Below the pieces are notes generated by a model. That model made no database searches, was not told the DNA's origin, and saw only the letters and a list, made by a program, of their open reading frames with translations. This document shows, in pieces, positions 1 through 4,280 of a stretch of 5,222 bases of DNA (positions within the stretch are counted from its first letter, which is position 1; each line of letters starts with the position of its first letter). This stretch comes from Thermoanaerobaculia bacterium (GTDB lineage Bacteria > Acidobacteriota > Thermoanaerobaculia > Multivoradales > JAHEKO01), in contig JARFQS010000194.1 in NCBI GenBank assembly GCA_029287645.1, positions 1-5,222 on the forward strand. Direction: 5' to 3'. Position numbers and translations under genes: made by a program.

Positions 1-101
1 CCCCCCCCCCCCCCCCCCCCCCCGTCTGAAATCACCCCCCCCCCACCGAGATCTACACTACGGCGAAGTCGTCGGCAGCGTCAGATGTGTATAAGAGACA
101 G
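1..101. other. Sequencing adapter and poly-C artefact (Nextera P5 side), not genomic
   Basis: Bases 83-101 are the 19-base Tn5 mosaic end AGATGTGTATAAGAGACAG. Bases 69-82 (TCGTCGGCAGCGTC) complete the Nextera Read 1 primer, 59-68 (TACGGCGAAG) occupy the i5 index position, and 43-58 (CCACCGAGATCTACAC) are the 3' part of the P5 oligonucleotide. Bases 1-44 are almost all C, interrupted by a short non-C stretch at 24-34. Read on the opposite strand, this is an insert read running through the adapter and off the end of the molecule into poly-G, as expected from two-colour chemistry where no signal is called G. The order and exact match of the parts leave little doubt. Genomic sequence starts at 102, and any gene call beginning within these bases is chimeric. 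Confidence 0.98.
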
Positions 102-102
102 G

Positions 103-801
103 GTCTACATCGATCCCCTCTTCAACACCTATGTTCCCCTCGAGGACGAGACCGTCAAGGAGCCGATCCTTTCGATGGCTCGCGCCAACGGCATCGATGT
201 CGACAACGTCTACCAGTTCGATGCCTCCCGGCAGTCGAATCGCGTCAGCGCCAACGTCAGCGGATTCCTGGGCACCATGGCCATTCGCTTGAACGACAAT
301 CTGCTGAACCGTTGCTCTCTCGAAGAGATCAAGATCGTCATGGCCCACGAGATGGGTCACTACGTGCTGAACCACATGTACGAGATGGTCATCTACTTCG
401 CCATCATCCTGGTTGTCGGGTTCGTCTTCATCCGCTGGTCCTTCGATCGGGTGCGGCAACGCTGGGGCGGGAAGTGGTCGGTCAGTGGCATCGGCGACCT
501 GGCTGGAATGCCGCTCCTTTCGGCGCTGTTCACCCTGTTCTTCTTCGTGATGACGCCGTTCATGAACAACATCATCCGCTCCAATGAAGCAGAGGCAGAC
601 CTTTTCGCCCTGCACGCGGCGAGAGAGCCGGACGGGTTCGCCGAAGTCGCCCTCAAGCTCGGCGAGTACCGCAAGCTCGAGCCGGGTCCGATCGAGGAAT
701 GGCTGATGTTCGACCATCCGAGCGGCCGCAGTCGCATTCACATGGCCATGACGTGGAAGGCGGAGAACTTAGCGCAGGAGGCTCACGCCCCACCCGAGTG
801 A
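103..801 (+). CDS. Ste24-type M48 zinc metalloprotease, membrane-bound, 5'-truncated
   Basis: This is the C-terminal 232 residues of a Ste24/CAAX-prenyl-protease-like (MEROPS M48A) integral membrane endopeptidase; numbering is from the first genomic codon at 103. The zinc motif HEMGH is at residues 82-86. The third-ligand motif of the Ste24 group, RxxExxAD, is at 159-166 (RSNEAEAD), with Glu162 as the likely ligand. The preceding block (IDPLFN near the start, then SANVSGFLGTMAIRLNDNLL at 49-68) is also typical of the family. Two hydrophobic segments, about 94-111 and 136-157, lie between and beside the zinc motifs, as expected for the last membrane helices. A late DHPSGRSRIHMA stretch (204-215) corresponds to the family's conserved C-terminal HP...R region. 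Family members are usually around 400 residues or more, so roughly 170-200 N-terminal residues, including the earlier helices, are missing. The cause is the contig end, because the adapter abuts the frame directly; it is not a biological truncation. An ATG inside the adapter at 85 stays in frame and would add a false MCIRDR N-terminus. Bacterial members are thought to act in membrane protein turnover; the substrate is unknown here. Confidence 0.93.
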   Translation, partial: VYIDPLFNTYVPLEDETVKEPILSMARANGIDVDNVYQFDASRQSNRVSANVSGFLGTMAIRLNDNLLNRCSLEEIKIVMAHEMGHYVLNHMYEMVIYFAIILVVGFVFIRWSFDRVRQRWGGKWSVSGIGDLAGMPLLSALFTLFFFVMTPFMNNIIRSNEAEADLFALHAAREPDGFAEVALKLGEYRKLEPGPIEEWLMFDHPSGRSRIHMAMTWKAENLAQEAHAPPE

Positions 802-837
802 GCAGAGCCGGTCTTCGAGGGAGTCAGCAGCGGGACC

Positions 838-877
838 CCAGGGGGCTTTCCTCCCTTCCGCGGCAAGAACCCCCTGG
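838..877. terminator. Stem-loop between convergent genes, possible terminator
   Basis: CCAGGGGG (838-845) pairs perfectly with CCCCCTGG (870-877). CTT (846-848) can extend the stem with AAG (865-867) across a two-base bulge, leaving a loop of about 16 bases. It sits between the stop of the M48 gene (801) and the stop of amn (962), so it could end transcription from either side. No T-tract follows on either strand, so it is not a classic intrinsic terminator. The rest of the 160-base gap is GC-rich and shows no gene. Confidence 0.35.
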
Positions 878-961
878 AGGCCCCGCCGCCGACTCCCGGT
901 TCCGCTCGAGCCGCAACGAATCCAATTTCCGACTCGATAGTTGTCGAGCTGTCCGAAAGCG

Positions 962-1735
962 TCAGTAGCGGAAGTGGCGAATGGCTTCGCCGCTCTCTTC
1001 GATCTCCGTCATCGCCTCGATGCCGACCTGCAGGTGGGTGTCGGACCAGCTCTGGGTGACAGCCGCGTCCGATTCCTCGGTCTTCACGCCCTCCGGGGTG
1101 ATCGGGACATCCGAGACCAGCAGCAGCGCACCGCGCGAGATCCGGTTGTAGTGCCCGACGATGAAGAGGGTCGCCGTCTCCATGTCGATGGCGATGCAGG
1201 TGTTGCGCCGCAGCCGATCCAGGAACTCCAGGTCGTGCTCCCAGAGTCTGCGGTTCGTCGTGTAGACCACACCCGTCCGGTACTCGTGCCCCTTCGAGGC
1301 GATCTTCTCGGAGACGAACTTGTGGAGCTTGAACGACGGCAGAGCAGGGACCTCGGGAGGAAAGTAGTCGTCGGACGTTCCCTCGCCACGGATCGCGGCG
1401 ATCGGCAGGATGAAGTGCCCGATCTCTGAAGACTTCTTCAAGCCACCGCACTTTCCCAGAAACAGAACACCCTTCGGCTGGCGGGCACTCAGCAGATCCA
1501 TGATGGTCGCGGCGTTCGCCGAGCCAATGCCGAAGTTGACGATCGTCAGGCCCTCGGCGTTGGTCGCCGCTTGCATGGGCTTGTCCGTACCCCGAATCTC
1601 GCAGTCGAACTGCTCGGCGAACTTGCGCGTGTAGTTGTGGAAGTTGGTCAGCAGGATGTAGTCGCCGAATTCGTCGAGCGACATTCCCGTGTAGCGGGGC
1701 AACCAGTTGCGGGCAATTTCGAGGCGGTCGGGCAT
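962..1735 (-). CDS. amn: AMP nucleosidase, short form (catalytic domain only)
   Basis: This 257-residue cytoplasmic enzyme of the nucleoside phosphorylase superfamily is predicted to hydrolyse AMP to adenine and ribose 5-phosphate (EC 3.2.2.4), in purine salvage and adenylate-pool control. Visible family blocks are NWLPRYTGM at 10-18, LLTNFHNY at 28-35, the phosphate-loop-like FGIGSANA at 68-75, FLGKCGGL at 92-99, PPEVPALPS at 126-134, the substrate-binding AIDMETATL at 182-190, and VSDVP at 207-211. Asp209 in VSDVP corresponds to the catalytic Asp of E. coli Amn. The downstream THLQVGIEAM at 233-242 also aligns. E. coli Amn is about 484 residues with an N-terminal regulatory domain. That domain is absent here, which matches the shorter Amn-like proteins of Bacteroidetes and others, so the gene looks complete. 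The ATG at 1735 places NWLPRYTG close to the N-terminus as in relatives, but no clear Shine-Dalgarno sequence precedes it. It converges with the M48 gene and diverges from pldA. A different nucleoside hydrolase or phosphorylase is the main alternative, but the match to Amn is much closer. Confidence 0.93.
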   Translation of the reverse strand: MPDRLEIARNWLPRYTGMSLDEFGDYILLTNFHNYTRKFAEQFDCEIRGTDKPMQAATNAEGLTIVNFGIGSANAATIMDLLSARQPKGVLFLGKCGGLKKSSEIGHFILPIAAIRGEGTSDDYFPPEVPALPSFKLHKFVSEKIASKGHEYRTGVVYTTNRRLWEHDLEFLDRLRRNTCIAIDMETATLFIVGHYNRISRGALLLVSDVPITPEGVKTEESDAAVTQSWSDTHLQVGIEAMTEIEESGEAIRHFRY

Positions 1736-1764
1736 GCAGTCATTCTAGCCCGAGGATCGGAGCA

Positions 1765-1788
1765 GTGGGGCCGTGGGGCCGTGAGGCG
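1765..1788. repeat. Tandem octamer GTGGGGCC x2 plus a degenerate third copy
   Basis: GTGGGGCC occurs at 1765-1772 and again at 1773-1780, followed by GTGAGGCG at 1781-1788, which matches 6 of 8 positions. The array lies about 30 bases upstream of the amn start and overlaps the left arm of the dyad at 1784-1818. It may be simple slippage or a set of direct-repeat binding sites; the sequence alone cannot decide. Confidence 0.5.
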
Positions 1789-1818
1789 TAGGGGCCTGGG
1801 TCCCGGGGAGTCACGCCT
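1784..1818. promoter_or_regulatory. Nested dyad symmetry, possible operator
   Basis: Two inverted repeats share one centre at base 1801. The outer arms are AGGCGT (1784-1789) and ACGCCT (1813-1818). The inner imperfect palindrome is CCTGGGTCCCGGG (1795-1807), with one mismatched pair around a central T. Each inner arm is separated from its outer arm by 5 bases. A hairpin with the full inner pairing would have a one-base loop, so a DNA site for a dimeric regulator is more plausible than an RNA structure. Its place between divergent genes fits an operator, but no regulator is known. Confidence 0.3.
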
Positions 1819-1885
1819 GCTGACATTCGGGAGGAAGTGCAATAGGGTGGCGATGGCAGTCGCTTCAAACTGACTCACGGCTCGA

Positions 1886-1891
1886 AGAGGA
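1886..1891 (+). promoter_or_regulatory. Ribosome binding site of pldA
   Basis: AGAGGA lies 7 bases before the ATG at 1899. It supports this start, which also places a standard signal peptide at the N-terminus. Confidence 0.7.
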
Positions 1892-1898
1892 CTTCATC

Positions 1899-2963
1899 AT
1901 GAAGACAGGATATCCGGCTCGCAGACTCGTCTCGGTGATCAGGTCGATTTCCACAGCGCTCTCAATCATGCTGGCCTTGACCATCGCAGGTGTGCCAGCT
2001 GCTCATGCTGTCGAGGAGGTGGGGTTCGACGAAGACGAGTTCAACGAATGTGTGCTCGAGAGGATCCGGGACGCGTCGGACGCGACCCTCGTCCGGGAGA
2101 TCCGCGATGCCTGTCTCGAAGAAGCCCAAACCAAGACGTCCGATCCGTCTGAACCGACGGAAGAGGAAGGCGAAACAACGCCTCTCCAGGCCAGGATCGA
2201 GGAAACCGCGGCGACGGAAAAGATGTCCTTCGTCATCACTCCCTACAAGCCCAACTACGTCATGGTGGGATACAACCCCGATCCCAACGAGACGCCCTGG
2301 CAGGAGGCCTTCCCGGAGGAGGACATCTCCCTGGATGCGGCCGAGATCAAGTTCCAGATCAGCTTCATGGTGCCGCTGGTTCGCAACATCATCAAGGACA
2401 ACGGCCACCTGTACATCGCCTACACCAACCGTTCGTTCTGGCAGGCATTCAACGAGGAGGAATCTCTGCCCTTCAGGGAGACCAACCACGAGCCGGAGCT
2501 CTGGTTTCAGTTCGACAACAAGTGGAAGGTCTTCGGCTTCACGAATCGGCTCAACAGCTTCGGCTGCGTCCACCAGTCCAACGGTCGGAACGAGCCCATT
2601 TCTCGCAGCTGGAACAGGCTGTTCGCCAACTTCATCTTCGAGAGGAACAACATCGCGCTCAGCATCAAACCGTGGATCATCGTCGGCGACAAGATCGGAA
2701 ACGAGGACATCCAGGACTACATGGGCAATGTCGAGCTTCGCGGAGCCTACAAATGGCGGCAGCACACGTTCAGCCTGTTGCTGCGCAACAACATCCAGTC
2801 AGGCTTCAGCAAGGGGACCTTCCAGACCGACTGGAGCTTTCCCCTCTGGGGACGGATCCGGGGCTACATGCAGTATTTCAACGGCTACGGCGAGAGCATG
2901 ATCGACTACAACGTCCACACGAATACCCTCGGCATGGGATTCCAGTTCACCGACTACTTCTAG
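1899..2963 (+). CDS. pldA: Outer membrane phospholipase A (OMPLA)
   Basis: This 354-residue precursor is an outer-membrane beta-barrel phospholipase A, which hydrolyses acyl chains of phospholipids that reach the outer leaflet and so helps preserve membrane asymmetry. The active-site block HQSNGRNEPISRSWN at 225-239 reproduces the E. coli catalytic triad at the right spacing: His225, Ser227 and Asn239 for His142, Ser144 and Asn156. Arg230 and Ser235 match the calcium-site residues Arg147 and Ser152; Glu232 stands where E. coli has Asp149. A signal peptide spans about 1-37, with likely cleavage after AHA. Residues 38-105 are an acidic, probably non-barrel extension containing Cys51 and Cys72. 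From about 107 onward there are alternating-hydrophobicity strands, ending in a C-terminal Phe (TDYF), the usual outer-membrane insertion signal. The gene diverges from amn and is followed by a hairpin at 2970-2990, so it is likely monocistronic. In known OMPLAs activity depends on calcium-promoted dimerisation. Identification is secure; the role of the extension is unknown. Confidence 0.96.
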   Translation: MKTGYPARRLVSVIRSISTALSIMLALTIAGVPAAHAVEEVGFDEDEFNECVLERIRDASDATLVREIRDACLEEAQTKTSDPSEPTEEEGETTPLQARIEETAATEKMSFVITPYKPNYVMVGYNPDPNETPWQEAFPEEDISLDAAEIKFQISFMVPLVRNIIKDNGHLYIAYTNRSFWQAFNEEESLPFRETNHEPELWFQFDNKWKVFGFTNRLNSFGCVHQSNGRNEPISRSWNRLFANFIFERNNIALSIKPWIIVGDKIGNEDIQDYMGNVELRGAYKWRQHTFSLLLRNNIQSGFSKGTFQTDWSFPLWGRIRGYMQYFNGYGESMIDYNVHTNTLGMGFQFTDYF

Positions 2964-2969
2964 GAAGGC

Positions 2970-2990
2970 GGGAGGGGGCAAGCCCCTCCC
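2970..2990. terminator. GC-rich hairpin between convergent genes, likely bidirectional terminator
   Basis: GGGAGGGG (2970-2977) pairs perfectly with CCCCTCCC (2983-2990) around a 5-base GCAAG loop. It lies in the 43-base gap between the stop of pldA (2963) and the stop of the M23 peptidase gene (3007), where a shared terminator is expected. No T-run follows on either strand, so termination would be non-classical or factor-assisted. Confidence 0.6.
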
Positions 2991-3006
2991 CTACATCTCG
3001 CGGACT

Positions 3007-4146
3007 TCAGTTACAGATTTCCCAGGTTTCGTGACCCGGCTCCGACTGAATCAGGTCGGTCAGCTCCTTCCGGACCGCGTCGGACATGAAGGGCTCGGGA
3101 CAGACCTGGTCGAAGTCCTCGAAGAGTCCAAAATGGAGGTGGGCGTGCGCGCCGACCACCACCAGTCGCCCGATGACATCGCCGAGGGCCACAGTCTGGC
3201 CCACCACGACATCGATCTCGGCCAGCTGCGCATCGCGGTCCGCCTCGCTGTCACCCATCGGCTCGAAGGCGTAGTTCAGACCGTGGGTGTGATCGTGCGC
3301 GTAGGCTACCGCCACGTTGACCTGCCAGAATCCATTGCCGGGGTTGAAATAGGGATCCACGTTGGTCACCACACCCGGTGCCGCCGCGTGCATGACAGCA
3401 AGGTTCTGATTCGGCGTGAAGTCGAGCCCATCGTGAGCCTGCAGCGGCGAGGGACAACTGCCACTGTCGCAATAGGGCCAGAACAGTCCGGCGATCTCGG
3501 ACGGATCCGCATACGGCGGCAGGTCGAGGATCGACTGCGTCGTGCTGGACCAGCCCCTCAGGTCCCCTGACTCCAGCCCATCCTCGAAGAAGGGAGTCTT
3601 GCGGAAGGAGAGGTCGTCGAAGTGGACGATCAACGAGCTACCGGCCTCCCTCTTGGACGGAAAGGCCAGGAAGAGGACGCTGCTCGCGGTCACCGGCGCC
3701 ACCTGCTCTGTAGCGCTCAACTCGACCCAGGTCCCGAGCGTCTCTGTCTCACGGCGGGGCTGAGGTAAAACGTAGCTCCCAGTGCAGCCCGCTCCTTCGT
3801 ACCATCGCAAACCGATCTGTGCCGATCCTTCCCTGTCCTGGCCGAGGGGGATGAAGACCTTGCCACCGAAGTCATAGGTGGCGCCCCCGACAATCGGTAG
3901 ATCCACACATTGCATGATGCCGGATCCGTGGTTCTTCGTCGGGTAGCTGTTCGTGACCTCGGCGGAGCCGGATGTCGGGCTACCGCTGGCGTCGATGGCG
4001 CTCCAGGCGACACTCACGTGAATCTCGGCGGTCCACCCGGATACGTCCGCATCGAAGCTCCCGTTGGAAACAGCGTTGCTGCCCCAGCCTGCAGATCCGG
4101 CGAGCCAGGCAGCGAGCAGCGACAAAAGGACCCGTATTGCGCGCAC
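3007..4146 (-). CDS. Secreted M23 (LytM-type) zinc peptidase with N-terminal CBM-like domain
   Basis: This is a 379-residue exported protein. A signal peptide occupies about residues 1-20 (MRAIRVLLSLLAAWLAGSAG). Residues about 25-182 resemble a carbohydrate-binding jelly-roll of the CBM_4_9 kind: it opens with NGSFDADVSGWT (28-39) and closes with VHFDDLSF (174-181). A linker with EDGLESGDLRGWS (188-200) follows. The C-terminal part, about 230-350, is an M23 domain with both zinc motifs: HxGxD at 238-242 (HDGLD) and HxH at 336-338 (HLHFG), plus AAAPGVV (254-260) and VGQTVALGDVIG (315-326), typical of the fold. Asp242 and the three His of these motifs are present, so catalysis is plausible. Family members cleave peptide cross-links in peptidoglycan or other glycine-rich peptides. 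Six cysteines (80, 121, 226, 231, 349, 378) suggest disulfides outside the cytoplasm. The start is GTG, supported by a strong GGAGG. The real substrate, whether the cell's own wall, a rival's wall or an extracellular protein, cannot be told from sequence. Confidence 0.87.
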   Translation of the reverse strand: MRAIRVLLSLLAAWLAGSAGWGSNAVSNGSFDADVSGWTAEIHVSVAWSAIDASGSPTSGSAEVTNSYPTKNHGSGIMQCVDLPIVGGATYDFGGKVFIPLGQDREGSAQIGLRWYEGAGCTGSYVLPQPRRETETLGTWVELSATEQVAPVTASSVLFLAFPSKREAGSSLIVHFDDLSFRKTPFFEDGLESGDLRGWSSTTQSILDLPPYADPSEIAGLFWPYCDSGSCPSPLQAHDGLDFTPNQNLAVMHAAAPGVVTNVDPYFNPGNGFWQVNVAVAYAHDHTHGLNYAFEPMGDSEADRDAQLAEIDVVVGQTVALGDVIGRLVVVGAHAHLHFGLFEDFDQVCPEPFMSDAVRKELTDLIQSEPGHETWEICN

Positions 4147-4164
4147 TCGAAACCTCCCTTCGAG
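4146..4164 (-). promoter_or_regulatory. Ribosome binding site in a hairpin loop at the M23 gene start
   Basis: On the minus strand GGAGG (4157-4153) lies 6 bases before the GTG start at 4146. It is flanked by a perfect 6-bp inverted repeat, CTCGAA (4164-4159) and TTCGAG (4151-4146). The ribosome-binding sequence therefore occupies the 7-base loop GGGAGGT, and the last base of the stem is the first base of the start codon. The ribosome-binding site is confident; a regulatory role for the hairpin is speculative. Confidence 0.6.
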
Positions 4165-4280
4165 ATTGATTTCAGCCTACACCTGCTGGGAATCTTCATC
4201 AAGCCGAGAGCGTCCCAGTTCAGCTCGTTTCAAGGTAGGCTCTGCCGGTGAATCTGAACGGCATCCGAACGGAGGTCCTC
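4147..4280. promoter_or_regulatory. Divergent intergenic region with weak overlapping promoter candidates
   Basis: These 134 bases separate the M23 gene (-) from the propeller gene (+). A minus-strand candidate is TTGATG (4202-4197) with TAGGCT (4179-4174), 17-base spacer, ending about 28 bases before the GTG. A plus-strand candidate is TTGATT (4166-4171) with GAATCT (4190-4195), 18-base spacer. They overlap, so both could not be occupied together. Each matches the sigma-70 consensus only partly and the consensus may not suit this phylum, so both are tentative. Confidence 0.25.
4271..4275 (+). promoter_or_regulatory. Ribosome binding site of the BNR propeller gene
   Basis: GGAGG lies 5 bases before the GTG at 4281. 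It favours this start over an in-frame GTG at 4248, which would put 11 extra, partly charged residues ahead of the signal peptide. Confidence 0.75.

Larger units (their letters stand above)
1736..1898. promoter_or_regulatory. Divergent intergenic region between amn and pldA
   Basis: These 163 bases must hold the promoters of both amn (-) and pldA (+). No convincing -35/-10 pair is visible for either gene. The best + strand candidate, CTGACA at 1820-1825 with CAATAG at 1840-1845, has a spacer of only 14 bases and is unreliable. The amn-proximal half holds repeats and dyads, annotated separately. The region is unusually G-rich on the + strand between about 1765 and 1810. Confidence 0.4.

Noticed and set aside
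1..44. Poly-C tract as a homopolymer phase-variation or structural element
   Set aside because: It is directly joined to P5/Nextera adapter sequence, so it is a sequencing artefact.
83..101. Tn5 mosaic end as evidence of a natural Tn5 transposon
   Set aside because: It is the library-preparation version of the end and is attached to the Read 1 primer, index and P5 sequences; no transposase or second end is present.
58..741. Long open frame on the minus strand opposite the M48 gene
   Set aside because: It is antisense to a gene with intact zinc motifs, has a low-complexity charged composition and ends in adapter-derived residues; it is a GC-rich shadow frame.
103..801. M48 gene as a biologically truncated pseudogene
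   Set aside because: The frame is open and conserved right up to the adapter junction, so the loss of the N-terminus is an assembly edge effect.
941..1429. Plus-strand open frame across amn
   Set aside because: It is antisense to conserved AMP nucleosidase motifs and has no recognisable domain or ribosome-binding site.
1962..2901. Long open frames on both strands overlapping pldA
   Set aside because: The pldA frame has the complete catalytic block, signal peptide and C-terminal Phe. The others show Arg/Ser- or Leu/Val/Asp-rich shadow composition and no recognisable domain.
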